From contig JBHIER010000056.1 in NCBI GenBank assembly GCA_046760705.1, positions 1 through 11,656 on the forward strand: DNA of 11,656 bases, given 5' to 3'. The notes beneath the pieces are model-generated. The model was not told where the DNA came from. It was given only the letters and a program-made list of their open reading frames with translations, and did not search any database. Shown piece after piece: positions 1 through 7,041 of this stretch (within the stretch, counting starts at the first letter, position 1; the number at the start of each line of letters is the position of its first letter). The DNA is from JBHIER01 sp046760705 [NCBI: bacterium] (GTDB lineage Bacteria > JBHIER01 > G020348925). A program made the position numbers and the translations under genes.

Positions 1-1
1 G

Positions 2-433
2 ATTGTGGCTGCGGCTCTGTTCACCTTGACCACCTCGCCCACGGAGTTGACCGATGGTGTGGAGCGGATGCTGAAACCTCTGCGGCGGTTCAGGCTTCCG
101 GCCCACGAGCTGGCCATGATCATGACCATCGCCCTCAGGTTCATCCCGACACTGGTTGAAGAGGCCGACAGATTGAGAAAGGCTCAACTGGCCCGGGGGG
201 TTCATGGTTGCGGAGGTCCGGTGAGACGTGCCAGGGCTCTGATCCCCCTGATGGTCCCCCTGTTTCTGTCGGCCTTTCGCCGGGCCGACGAACTGGCCGC
301 GGCCATGGATGCCCGCTGTTATCGAGGTGGAGTAGGCCGAACCCAGTTCCATGAACTGAAATTTGGGGGGAGAGATTATGTGGCCCTCACCGCCACAGGG
401 ATGCTCTGTCTCAGTGGGTTCATCATCGGGTAG
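2..433 (+). CDS. ecfT: Energy-coupling factor transporter transmembrane protein EcfT/CbiQ family (5' partial)
   Basis: This is the C-terminal part of the membrane scaffold of an ECF-type vitamin or metal importer, which couples the ATPase pair to a substrate-binding S component. The frame is open to the left edge, so the true start lies upstream; the visible 143 or so codons are roughly the last half of a protein of about 260 residues. Seen: the two coupling-helix signatures, AQLARGV and AMDARCYRGG, both with the Ala-Arg pair that docks on the ATPases, and a final hydrophobic segment (ALTATGMLCLSGFIIG) ending the protein. The family match is firm; the transported substrate cannot be told from this fragment, and no S component or ATPase gene is in the window. 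The truA start follows 43 nt after the stop, an arrangement like the ecfA-ecfA-ecfT-truA order of Firmicutes. The symbol cbiQ would apply if the lost upstream genes are cobalt-type. Confidence 0.88.
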   Translation: MVAAALFTLTTSPTELTDGVERMLKPLRRFRLPAHELAMIMTIALRFIPTLVEEADRLRKAQLARGVHGCGGPVRRARALIPLMVPLFLSAFRRADELAAAMDARCYRGGVGRTQFHELKFGGRDYVALTATGMLCLSGFIIG

Positions 434-450
434 ACGGGGACCTTTTCCGA

Positions 451-479
451 GGGAGGATTCGCGGAAATCGATTTCCGTG
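451..479 (+). promoter_or_regulatory. truA ribosome binding site with a palindrome between Shine-Dalgarno and start
   Basis: A good Shine-Dalgarno GGGAGG sits at 451-456, but the likely truA GTG start is at 477, a 20-nt spacing that is normally too long. The interval holds a perfect 16-bp palindrome, CGGAAATCGATTTCCG (462-477), whose last base is the first base of the GTG. As RNA it can fold as a GGAAA/TTTCC stem (463-467 with 472-476) with a TCGA loop, leaving only 6 nt between the Shine-Dalgarno and the base of the hairpin. The palindrome and spacing are seen; the folding role is inferred. Confidence 0.55.
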
Positions 480-1205
480 CGAAACATTAAGCTGCTCATC
501 GAATACGATGGGACCGATCTCTTCGGCTGGCAGGTTCAAAGAGACAGGCGTACCGTCCAGGGGGAGTTGCAAAAGGCCCTGCGCACCCTCCTGAACAGGG
601 ATGCCGATGTCATCGGAGCCGGACGAACGGACACCGGAGTTCACGCCTTGGGCCAGGTGGCCCATTTCAAGACCGATTCTGACCTGGATGTGGACACCAT
701 ATACCGAGGCCTGAACAGCCTTCTGCCAGGTGACATTGTCATTCAAGAGGTCATAGAGGTCGATTCCACTTTTCACGCCCGATTCGACGCCAAATCCAGG
801 CGGTACATGTACCGCATCACCCGCCGGAAGAGGGCCATCGGCAGACAGTTCACCTGGTACGTGAACTACCCGTTGGACGTTTCGAAAATGGCCCAGGCTA
901 CCGAGCCCCTTCGAGGCAGGCATAACTTCGGTTCCTTCTGCGCAGCCGGGACGGAGATGAAAGATCCCACGTGCACTCTGTTCGACATACACTGGGCGGA
1001 ACAGAACGGTGAGCTCACCCTGGAAGCCGAAGCCGACCGTTTCTTACAGCATATGGTCCGCACCATTGTGGGAACGCTGGTGGAGGTAGGAAAAGGCCGG
1101 TGGGAAGTTTCAACGGTTCAGGAAATTTTGAAAGCCGAAGACAGACGCAAGGCCGGACCGACTGCCCCAGCCCAGGGGCTCTGTCTGGTAGAGGTGAAAT
1201 ATTGA
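477..1205 (+). CDS. truA: tRNA pseudouridine(38-40) synthase TruA
   Basis: TruA isomerises uridines 38, 39 and 40 in the anticodon arm of many tRNAs to pseudouridine in the cytoplasm. The protein from the GTG at 477 is 242 residues, normal for the family, and begins directly with the usual opening strand (RNIKLLIEYDGTDLFGWQVQ). The catalytic aspartate lies in the motif GAGRTDTGVHALGQ, and the second-domain motifs FHARFDAKSRRYMYRI, HNFGSFCA and FLQHMVRTIVGTLVEVGKG are intact. The same frame is open upstream to an ATG at 363 inside ecfT, but the extra 38 residues (SP-rich, Arg-rich) match nothing in TruA and lack a good ribosome binding site, so 477 is preferred. The gene follows ecfT by 43 nt and precedes the transaldolase by 61 nt. 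Confidence 0.95.
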   Translation: MRNIKLLIEYDGTDLFGWQVQRDRRTVQGELQKALRTLLNRDADVIGAGRTDTGVHALGQVAHFKTDSDLDVDTIYRGLNSLLPGDIVIQEVIEVDSTFHARFDAKSRRYMYRITRRKRAIGRQFTWYVNYPLDVSKMAQATEPLRGRHNFGSFCAAGTEMKDPTCTLFDIHWAEQNGELTLEAEADRFLQHMVRTIVGTLVEVGKGRWEVSTVQEILKAEDRRKAGPTAPAQGLCLVEVKY

Positions 1206-1213
1206 GAAATCGA

Positions 1214-1250
1214 GGGGAAAACTTGCCGCCATACTGTAAGAGTCTTCCCC
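1214..1250 (+). promoter_or_regulatory. Imperfect hairpin in the truA-transaldolase gap
   Basis: GGGGAAAACT (1214-1223) can pair with AGTCTTCCCC (1241-1250), nine of ten positions pairing, with a 17-nt loop. It stops two nucleotides before the AAAGGAGGA Shine-Dalgarno of the transaldolase gene (1252-1260). No T-run follows, so it does not look like an intrinsic terminator; it could be an mRNA stability or processing structure, or chance. Confidence 0.3.
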
Positions 1251-1266
1251 CAAAGGAGGAAGATCG

Positions 1267-1926
1267 ATGAAGGTCTTTATCGACACAGCGAATGTGGATG
1301 AGATCCGAGAAGCGGTCAGCATGGGCATTGTCGATGGGGTCACCACCAATCCCACCCTGATGGCCAAAGAGCGAGGGACCTTTGGCGAAATCCTGACTGA
1401 AATCTGCTCCCTGGTCGAAGGCCCCGTCAGCGCGGAAGTCGTCAGCGAAGAGGCCGAAGGCATGGTCCAAGAAGCCAGAGACCTGGCCGCAATTGGAAAG
1501 AATATCACCATCAAAGTCCCCATGAGCATTGAGGGGATGAAAGCGGTCAAAACCCTCGGCCAGGAGGGGATCTGGACCAACATGACCCTCGTCTTCTCGC
1601 CCAGCCAGGCCATTCTGGCTGCCAAGGCCGGAGCCCGCTTCATCAGCCCCTTTGTCGGCCGAGTGGACGATATGAGCCACTTCGGCATGGACTCCGTCCG
1701 CCAGATTGTCACCATATACGACAACTACGGATTCGACACCGAGGTCATTGTGGCCAGCGTCCGCCATCCCCTCCATGTGGTGGAGGCAGCCCTCGCCGGT
1801 GCCCACATCGCCACCATCCCCTTCAAGGTCATCCAGTTGCTGGTGAAGCATCCTTTGACCGATATCGGAATAAGACGCTTCAAAGAGGACTGGGAAAAGG
1901 TCACCAAGCGAACCTCATTGAGGTAG
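1267..1926 (+). CDS. tal: TalC/FSA-family transaldolase
   Basis: This is a small (219 aa) class I aldolase of the TalC/MipB/FSA family, expected to transfer a dihydroxyacetone unit between sugar phosphates in the non-oxidative pentose phosphate pathway. The Schiff-base lysine is K83 in ITIKVPM; other family blocks are [10 protein letters not shown] at the N-terminus, GVTTNPTL (24-31) and [11 protein letters not shown] (125-135). Two positions separate transaldolases from fructose-6-phosphate aldolases: the residue matching E. coli FsaA Gln59 is Glu here (E57 in SAEVV), and the one matching Tyr131 is Phe (F129). Both are the transaldolase state, so transaldolase is a better name than FSA. An excellent Shine-Dalgarno, AAAGGAGGA at 1252-1260, lies 6 nt before the ATG. 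The htrA-like gene starts only 6 nt after the stop. Confidence 0.93.
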   Translation: MKVFIDTANVDEIREAVSMGIVDGVTTNPTLMAKERGTFGEILTEICSLVEGPVSAEVVSEEAEGMVQEARDLAAIGKNITIKVPMSIEGMKAVKTLGQEGIWTNMTLVFSPSQAILAAKAGARFISPFVGRVDDMSHFGMDSVRQIVTIYDNYGFDTEVIVASVRHPLHVVEAALAGAHIATIPFKVIQLLVKHPLTDIGIRRFKEDWEKVTKRTSLR

Positions 1927-1932
1927 AACGGT

Positions 1933-3222
1933 ATGGAAGAGAGGAGACGCAGAAGAGCAGTGAGCCTGAGGACGTTTGTGCTCGGAGCGGCCCTCATCGC
2001 CGGGGCCGTGCTCCTGGGGGTCAATACTATCGGTCGAAAAGAGCATCCCGGTCCTCGAACTCTGGTGCCTGCCACAGCTCCACACCCCCTTCATTCCGAT
2101 ACTTCCCGATCGGACGAAGCCGTCGCTTCGGAAGCCGTCGCTTCGGAAGCCGTCGCTTCGGAAGCCCTCGCTTCCCAATCCCTTGAAGAGGAGATCACCA
2201 GTTCCCGTCGCAACGCTATTGTTCGGGCTATTGAGAGGGTTGAGCCGGCTGTGGTGAGCATCACCGTGACCCAGATCATTCGCACCCGAGTGTTCCCATC
2301 GATCTTCGACGACCCCTTTTTAAGGCGTTTTTTCCCCGAATTTCGTCGGGAATACAAGAGGAGGGTGTACAGCATCGGTTCAGGGTTCATTATCAGCCAG
2401 GACGGCTCCATTCTGACCAACGAGCACGTCATCGAGAACGCTCAGGAGATCGTGGTCACCCTCACCAGCGGCAAGCAGGCAAAGGGGGAACTGGTCGGCT
2501 CCGATCCACGGCTGGATCTGGCGGTGATCAAGATTGAAGAGGAGAACCTCCCGCACGCTACCCTGGGCGATTCGGACGAGCTCATCATAGGTGAGTGGGC
2601 CATCGCCATTGGCAACCCCTTCGGATTTGTCTTGGACAAGTCGAAACCGACTGTGACCGTGGGCGTCATCAGCGCGGTGGACAGGGATTTTGAGTCCAAT
2701 CGTGGGGGGAGGATTTACAAGGACATGATCCAGACCGATGCGGCCATCAACTTAGGCAACAGTGGTGGCCCCCTGGTCAACTCAAACGGCGAGGTGATCG
2801 GCATCAATACGTTCATCTTCACCGGCGGCCAGTATTCCGAAGGCTCCATCGGTATCGGCTTTGCCATCCCCATCAACAAGGCCAAAAAGGTGACCGAGGA
2901 GCTCCTGAGCTACGGCCGCATCCGCGACTTCTGGACAGGTATCTCCATTCAGAACATCGACTGGCTTATGGCTCAGAGCCTCGATCTGAAATCGACGGAG
3001 GGGGCCATCATCTCCCAGATCGATCCGGGCAGCCCGGGCGAAGAGGCCGGCCTGAAGGTGGGCGATATCATAAAAGATGTGAACGGCGAAAAGGTGAAGG
3101 ATACCGATGATGTGATCAAGACCTTCGCCGAAGGGCAGGTGGGAGATGTGTACACACTGATCGTCCAGCGCCAAGGAAAGGAACGAACGGTCCAACTCCG
3201 GCTGAAGGAGGCATCCCCATAA
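1933..3222 (+). CDS. HtrA/DegP-like membrane-anchored serine protease, one PDZ domain
   Basis: Probable periplasmic quality-control protease that degrades or senses misfolded envelope proteins. Layout of the 429 residues: an Arg-rich start (ERRRRR) and one hydrophobic segment at about 13-33 that looks like an uncleaved signal anchor; a low-complexity linker at about 45-85 with four EAVAS-type repeats; a trypsin-like domain at about 95-320; and a single PDZ domain at about 335-425. The catalytic triad is complete: H165 in LTNEHVIENA, D195 in RLDLAVIK, S277 in NLGNSGGPL. With one PDZ it resembles DegS or HtrA/HhoA-type proteins more than DegP, which has two. The start is 6 nt after the transaldolase stop, with a modest GAGG Shine-Dalgarno at 1919-1922, suggesting translational coupling. 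Which of the several HtrA paralogues it represents cannot be told, so no symbol is given. Confidence 0.92.
   Translation: MEERRRRRAVSLRTFVLGAALIAGAVLLGVNTIGRKEHPGPRTLVPATAPHPLHSDTSRSDEAVASEAVASEAVASEALASQSLEEEITSSRRNAIVRAIERVEPAVVSITVTQIIRTRVFPSIFDDPFLRRFFPEFRREYKRRVYSIGSGFIISQDGSILTNEHVIENAQEIVVTLTSGKQAKGELVGSDPRLDLAVIKIEEENLPHATLGDSDELIIGEWAIAIGNPFGFVLDKSKPTVTVGVISAVDRDFESNRGGRIYKDMIQTDAAINLGNSGGPLVNSNGEVIGINTFIFTGGQYSEGSIGIGFAIPINKAKKVTEELLSYGRIRDFWTGISIQNIDWLMAQSLDLKSTEGAIISQIDPGSPGEEAGLKVGDIIKDVNGEKVKDTDDVIKTFAEGQVGDVYTLIVQRQGKERTVQLRLKEASP
2116..2175 (+). repeat. 15-bp tandem repeat inside the protease linker
   Basis: Four head-to-tail copies of the 15-mer GAAGCCGTCGCTTCG lie at 2116-2130, 2131-2145, 2146-2160 and 2161-2175. 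The first three are identical; the fourth has two changes. The unit is in frame and encodes Glu-Ala-Val-Ala-Ser. Identity at the DNA level, including third positions, points to recent slippage or duplication rather than selection on the peptide alone. Confidence 0.95.
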
Positions 3223-3293
3223 AGAGAGATCGCCGGAAGAATGAGTCCAAATGTTGACCGGGTTTACTGAATTGACCGATTCTCGGAGTGAAT

Positions 3294-4595
3294 ATGGTGA
3301 TCGAGCGCTATACACTGCCCCGAATGGGCGGTGTTTGGTCGGCAGAGAATAGGTTCAAGAAATGGCTCGACATCGAGATTTTGGCCTGCGAGGCCCAGGC
3401 CGAACTGGGGATCGTTCCCAGAGAGGCCGTGGAGATCATCCGGCAAAAAGCCAGCTTCGATGTGGAGCGGATCAACGAGATCGAACAGAAGCGAACGAAG
3501 CACGACGTGATCGCTTTCCTGACCAATGTGGCCGAGAGTCTGGGAGACGAATCCCGCTATCTCCATCTGGGTATGACCTCATACGATGTGGTGGACAACG
3601 CCTTAGCCCTCCAGATGCGGGAGGCATGTGACATCCTGCTGGAGGATCTGGCCGCCTTGAAAGAGAGGCTCAAGGCCAAGGCCGTCGAACACAAAAGAAC
3701 AGTCATGATCGGTCGCACCCACGGGGTTCACGCTGAGCCCACCACATTCGGCTTAAAGATGGCGCTCTGGTACGAGGAGACCGGGCGCAACATCGAACGG
3801 CTCCAACAGGCCAGGGCCTGCATCGCCCACGGCAAGGTCTCCGGAGCCGTGGGCACCATGGCCCAGATCGATCCCTTCGTTGAAGAGTACGTCTGCCGCA
3901 AGTTAGGGCTCAAACCTGCCCCTGTGTCCACCCAAATCCTGCAACGGGACAGGCACGCCCAATACATGACCACCGTGGCCATCGTCGCCAGTTCCCTGGA
4001 CAAATTCGCCACCGAGATCCGCAACCTCCAGCGCACCGAAATAGGCGAATTGGAAGAGCCTTTCGCCAAAGGCCAGAAGGGCTCTTCGGCCATGCCCCAC
4101 AAGCGGAACCCCATCCTGTGTGAACGGATCGCCGGGCTGGCCCGGGTGGTTCGCGGCAACGCTCTGGCAGCTCTGGAAAATGTGGCCCTGTGGCACGAGC
4201 GCGACCTGACCAACTCCGCGGTGGAACGAATCATCATCCCGGAGAGCTCCATTCTCCTCGACTACATGGCCGTCACATTGATCCACGTTATGGAGAATCT
4301 GACCGTCTGCCCGGAACGGATGCGACACAATATCGAAGCTACAAGAGGCGCTATCTTCTCCCAGTCCCTCCTCTTGGAACTGGTGAGAAAGGGCCTGGCA
4401 AGAGAGGAGGCCTACAAACTCGTCCAAGAGAGAGCCAAGGAGGCCTGGGACAGCGACGAACAGTTTTTGGATCTGGTTCTCAAAGACGGAAGGATACGAC
4501 ACTATCTGTCCGAGAGCGGCATCCGGGCCTGTTTCGAGCTCGACCACCATCTGAAAAACGTGGACTACCTTTTTCAACGCGCCGGACTGGGATAG
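3294..4595 (+). CDS. purB: Adenylosuccinate lyase
   Basis: PurB catalyses two eliminations of fumarate in purine synthesis: SAICAR to AICAR and adenylosuccinate to AMP. The protein is 433 residues from the ATG at 3294, standard for the short bacterial form. Seen: the fumarase/aspartase superfamily signature GSSAMPHKRNP (about 263-273) with the catalytic serine, the RTHGVHAEPTTFG block carrying the catalytic histidine, HLGMTSYDVVDNA, and KHDVIAFL. The frame also has a GTG at 3288, but the only Shine-Dalgarno, GGAG at 3285-3288, overlaps that GTG and sits 5 nt before the ATG, so 3294 is chosen. The gap to the protease gene is 71 nt and to the purC-like gene 30 nt. No unusual substitutions were noticed, in contrast to its neighbour. 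Confidence 0.96.
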   Translation: MVIERYTLPRMGGVWSAENRFKKWLDIEILACEAQAELGIVPREAVEIIRQKASFDVERINEIEQKRTKHDVIAFLTNVAESLGDESRYLHLGMTSYDVVDNALALQMREACDILLEDLAALKERLKAKAVEHKRTVMIGRTHGVHAEPTTFGLKMALWYEETGRNIERLQQARACIAHGKVSGAVGTMAQIDPFVEEYVCRKLGLKPAPVSTQILQRDRHAQYMTTVAIVASSLDKFATEIRNLQRTEIGELEEPFAKGQKGSSAMPHKRNPILCERIAGLARVVRGNALAALENVALWHERDLTNSAVERIIIPESSILLDYMAVTLIHVMENLTVCPERMRHNIEATRGAIFSQSLLLELVRKGLAREEAYKLVQERAKEAWDSDEQFLDLVLKDGRIRHYLSESGIRACFELDHHLKNVDYLFQRAGLG

Positions 4596-4625
4596 AGGAA
4601 AAACTACCTGAAAGGAGGTATCTGT

Positions 4626-5324
4626 ATGGAAAAGAAGGAGTTGATCTGCGAAGGATATTCGAAGAAGGTCTATGCCAGTTCAGACCCGAACATGTGCATC
4701 CTCCAGTTTCTCGACAAGATGCTCATTGGCGGAAAGAAGAAGACACTCAAGAAGAGAGGGACGTGCAACAACCAGGTCTCTGCGCGGCTCTTCCTCTACC
4801 TGAAGAGCTTTCGGGTGCTGAACCATTATCTGAAAACACTGAGCGACAAGGAGATGCTGGTCAAAAAGCTGGAGATGTTTCCCTTTCGCATCGTGATCAG
4901 AAACGTGGCCACTCCCGATTTTGCCAAAAGGTACGGTTTTGAAAAGAACAGTCCGTTGACTCCCCCCATTTTCGAGTTCTTTCCCAGGACTGCGGATTTG
5001 AAAAAGGTGGCTATGAACGAATCTCACGTCTACGCTCACGGTCTGGCCACCCAGGAGGAACTGAGACGGATCAAAGCCATCTCCACCCGGATCAATGCCG
5101 TACTGGTACCCTTCTTCACCCGCCGCAAACTGTGCCTGGTCGAGTACTCCTTAGAGTTTGGCAAAGCCGAGGATAAGGTCGTTCTGGGAGACGAGATCTC
5201 CCCAGAGACGATGGTCCTGTGGGATACCGCAGTGAGTCCTGATAACAAAAAGGAGATGTTCAGCATGTTTCCAAACTCCCCGGAGAAAGTTTACCGGGAA
5301 ATTCTTAAGAGAGTCACACAATAG
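4626..5324 (+). CDS. Divergent SAICAR synthetase (PurC) family protein
   Basis: By length (232 aa) and overall pattern this belongs to the PurC family, which ligates aspartate to CAIR with ATP. Matching blocks are EGYSKKVY (9-16), LSDKEMLVKK (72-81), IRNVA (91-95), HGLATQEEL (138-146), SLEFG (175-179), VLGDEISP (186-193) and LWD (198-200). Many residues nearly invariant in the family are changed: EGKAK reads EGYSK (Tyr11), the Pro-x-Glu before VVRN is PFR (Arg88), RNxAAGS is RNVATPD (Pro97, Asp98), DFKLEFG is EYSLEFG (Ser175), SPDxxRLWD is SPETMVLWD (Val197), and the DKDRFR segment is missing. The nucleotide side (LEFG, GDE) is better kept than the substrate side. AAAGGAGGT at 4611-4619 gives a strong start. 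Next to purB it may still do the PurC step, or may have a changed substrate; gene symbol withheld for that reason. Confidence 0.8.
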   Translation: MEKKELICEGYSKKVYASSDPNMCILQFLDKMLIGGKKKTLKKRGTCNNQVSARLFLYLKSFRVLNHYLKTLSDKEMLVKKLEMFPFRIVIRNVATPDFAKRYGFEKNSPLTPPIFEFFPRTADLKKVAMNESHVYAHGLATQEELRRIKAISTRINAVLVPFFTRRKLCLVEYSLEFGKAEDKVVLGDEISPETMVLWDTAVSPDNKKEMFSMFPNSPEKVYREILKRVTQ

Positions 5325-5340
5325 GAGATGGTAAAGGAAT

Positions 5341-5979
5341 ATGCGCGGTCATATTGTCCCTCTAAAAATATTGGGCGGTGTAGCGGTTCCCTTGTTGGTT
5401 CTCACAGTGCTGACCGGAGAACCGGTTTTCTACGCCCTCCTCTTCCTCAGTGGCCTCGTCTTCTTCTCCCTGCAATGGTTTCTCCGTGATCCGGAGCGGG
5501 CCACTCCTCAGGGGGATGGTCTGGTCACCTCGGCGGCCGACGGCCGGGTGTGCTCTCTGGAGCGGGTGAGGGAGAACCTCTACCTGGGCGGCGAGGGAAT
5601 CGCAGTGGGGGTCTACCTCTCCCTCTTCGATGTTCATATCAATCGGATTCCTGTGTCTGGGGTTGTCCGATTGATCTCACATAAATCGGGGAGATTTTTT
5701 CCGGCCTTTCAAAAGAGGGCCTCTGCGTACAACGAGCAGCAGATTATTGGTATCGAGAGCGACCGGGGCCGGATACTTGTGAAGCAGATCGCCGGTTCTG
5801 TGGCCAGACGTATTGTCTGCCATCTCCGCCTGGGGGATGTTGTGCGGGCCGGAGATCGCTTCGGTATGATCAAACTCGGATCCAGGGTGGAACTGATCCT
5901 GCCCCCTCATACCGAGATCAAAGTGAAGCTCGGCGACAGGGTCAGGGCTGGTGAAACCATCATCGGGGTGATGCGATGA
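5341..5979 (+). CDS. psd: Phosphatidylserine decarboxylase proenzyme, short type
   Basis: Psd decarboxylates phosphatidylserine to phosphatidylethanolamine at the inner membrane, using a pyruvoyl group made by self-cleavage. The 212-residue length matches the short, archaeal-type class rather than the longer E. coli type. Seen: two adjoining hydrophobic stretches at about 12-46 that anchor the protein, FLRDPER (47-53), SAADGRV (64-70; usually SPADG), SLFDVHINRIPVSG (94-107), SGRFFPAF (116-123) and the cleavage site KLGSRVEL with the Gly180-Ser181 bond. Cleavage there would leave a small pyruvoyl alpha chain of about 32 residues. The start follows the purC-like gene by 16 nt, with AAAGGA or TAGGAG as imperfectly spaced ribosome binding sites. 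The stop overlaps the pssA start by 4 nt, so the two are co-translated. Confidence 0.95.
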   Translation: MRGHIVPLKILGGVAVPLLVLTVLTGEPVFYALLFLSGLVFFSLQWFLRDPERATPQGDGLVTSAADGRVCSLERVRENLYLGGEGIAVGVYLSLFDVHINRIPVSGVVRLISHKSGRFFPAFQKRASAYNEQQIIGIESDRGRILVKQIAGSVARRIVCHLRLGDVVRAGDRFGMIKLGSRVELILPPHTEIKVKLGDRVRAGETIIGVMR

Positions 5980-6713
5980 AGAGAACCGGATGGGCACTAC
6001 CGTATTTTTTTACCGTGGCCAACCTCTTCTGCGGATTTCTGGCCGTGGTCTACTGTCTCCATGAAGAGTTTGTAGCCGCCTCTTGGCTCATTATCGTCGC
6101 CGGGTTCCTGGATGGTCTCGACGGAAAGATCGCCAGATTTACAGGTTCCTCGACGCGATTTGGCCTGGAGTTCGACTCGATGGCCGATCTGGTCTCCTTC
6201 GGAGTTGGACCGGCTGTGCTTCTGTACAAATACCAATTCCACCTGTTGGAGTTCCGGGGCTGGGTTCTGGTCTTCATCTACATTGCCGCCGGGGCCTTCC
6301 GCCTGGCCAGGTTCAATTTCCAATTTAAGGGGATCCGAGAGAACACCTTCAAGGGCATGCCTATTACGATGGCTGGCATGACGGTGGCCGCTTTGATCAT
6401 CTTTTACAGCGATCATCAAGGCTGGGTGGGGAACAGTATGATGACGGCCGCTCTGACCCTTCTCCTTTCTGTCCTCATGATCAGCACCATTCGGTACGAG
6501 GGGCTGCCAGGGTTCGCCCTGGAGACCCGCAAAGATAAAGCCAAGGCCATCATCCTTTTCTTCAGCGCTGTGGCCATCGCCATCAAGCCCTCCTCAGTCT
6601 TCTTCCCCTTGATGGGGGGATATCTCCTCCTGGGCCTCTTCGAATGGATCTTCACCTTGGTGTGGAGAAGGGCGAGCATGGTTATCGACAGTGATCGTCA
6701 TCGGCACGCTTGA
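5976..6713 (+). CDS. pssA: CDP-diacylglycerol-serine O-phosphatidyltransferase
   Basis: This integral membrane enzyme makes phosphatidylserine from CDP-diacylglycerol and serine, the substrate of the Psd encoded just upstream. The 245-residue protein carries a perfect CDP-alcohol phosphatidyltransferase motif, D-x2-D-G-x2-A-R-x8-G-x3-D-x3-D, with D46, D49, G50, A53, R54, G63, D67 and D71. Several hydrophobic helices follow (about 88-108, 127-146, 152-168, 187-205 and 209-229). The opening LPYFFTVANLFCGFLAVV is typical of the PssA branch rather than PgsA, and the psd partner supports serine as acceptor. The start codon lies in an ATGA overlap with the psd stop. The 9-nt gap to the next gene keeps it in the same transcript. 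Confidence 0.95.
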   Translation: MKRTGWALPYFFTVANLFCGFLAVVYCLHEEFVAASWLIIVAGFLDGLDGKIARFTGSSTRFGLEFDSMADLVSFGVGPAVLLYKYQFHLLEFRGWVLVFIYIAAGAFRLARFNFQFKGIRENTFKGMPITMAGMTVAALIIFYSDHQGWVGNSMMTAALTLLLSVLMISTIRYEGLPGFALETRKDKAKAIILFFSAVAIAIKPSSVFFPLMGGYLLLGLFEWIFTLVWRRASMVIDSDRHRHA

Positions 6714-6722
6714 GGGGGCATC

Positions 6723-7010
6723 ATGCATTACAAGAGAGGCAATTTCGGCATCCTTCTCGTTTTTGTCGTCATCGGCCTGTTGATCGGCAGCGCGGTGGGT
6801 GAGCTGTTGGCCTTCGTTCTGCCCAACGGCAGCGTTGTCGAGATGTTCTTCACCCACCCCATTATTCGGCCAGAGTTTGGGCCGGCTACAATAAATCTCA
6901 TCGTGGCCTCGATCACCTTCGGGTTCTGGCTGAAGGTGAACATCATCAGCGTACTGGGGATCATCTTTTCGGTAGTTTTGCTGCGGCGCTATCTCTTCTT
7001 TTACCGATGA
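6723..7010 (+). CDS. DUF4321 family small membrane protein
   Basis: A 95-residue protein with two hydrophobic segments, about 8-34 ([22 protein letters not shown]) and 56-87, joined by a loop of about 20 residues. The features [11 protein letters not shown], the central FGPATINL and the [16 protein letters not shown] stretch match the DUF4321 pattern as remembered; the function is unknown. GAGGGGG at 6712-6718, overlapping the pssA stop, serves as ribosome binding site 4 nt before the ATG. The position between phospholipid synthesis and tatA fits an envelope role but does not define one. Assignment to DUF4321 is from pattern recognition and was not searched. Confidence 0.8.
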   Translation: MHYKRGNFGILLVFVVIGLLIGSAVGELLAFVLPNGSVVEMFFTHPIIRPEFGPATINLIVASITFGFWLKVNIISVLGIIFSVVLLRRYLFFYR

Positions 7011-7041
7011 ACGGATGAGCTCGACAAAGGAGGTGTGGACA

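Noticed and set aside
363-476. Upstream extension of truA to an ATG at 363
   Set aside because: The extra 38 residues overlap ecfT, do not resemble TruA, and the family normally begins exactly at the residues after the GTG at 477.
1015-1851. Long minus-strand open frame over truA and the transaldolase gene
   Set aside because: It lies antisense to two well-supported genes, spans their junction and matches no family; it is a composition effect of the high-G+C coding DNA.
3288-3290. GTG at 3288 as the purB start
   Set aside because: The only Shine-Dalgarno (GGAG, 3285-3288) overlaps it; the ATG at 3294 is correctly spaced.
3903-4577. Long minus-strand open frame inside purB
   Set aside because: Antisense to conserved purB codons, with no recognisable domain.
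4190-4942. + strand open frame bridging purB and the purC-like gene in another frame
   Set aside because: The translation is Arg/Gly/Pro-rich with no family features, and both overlapping genes are clear.
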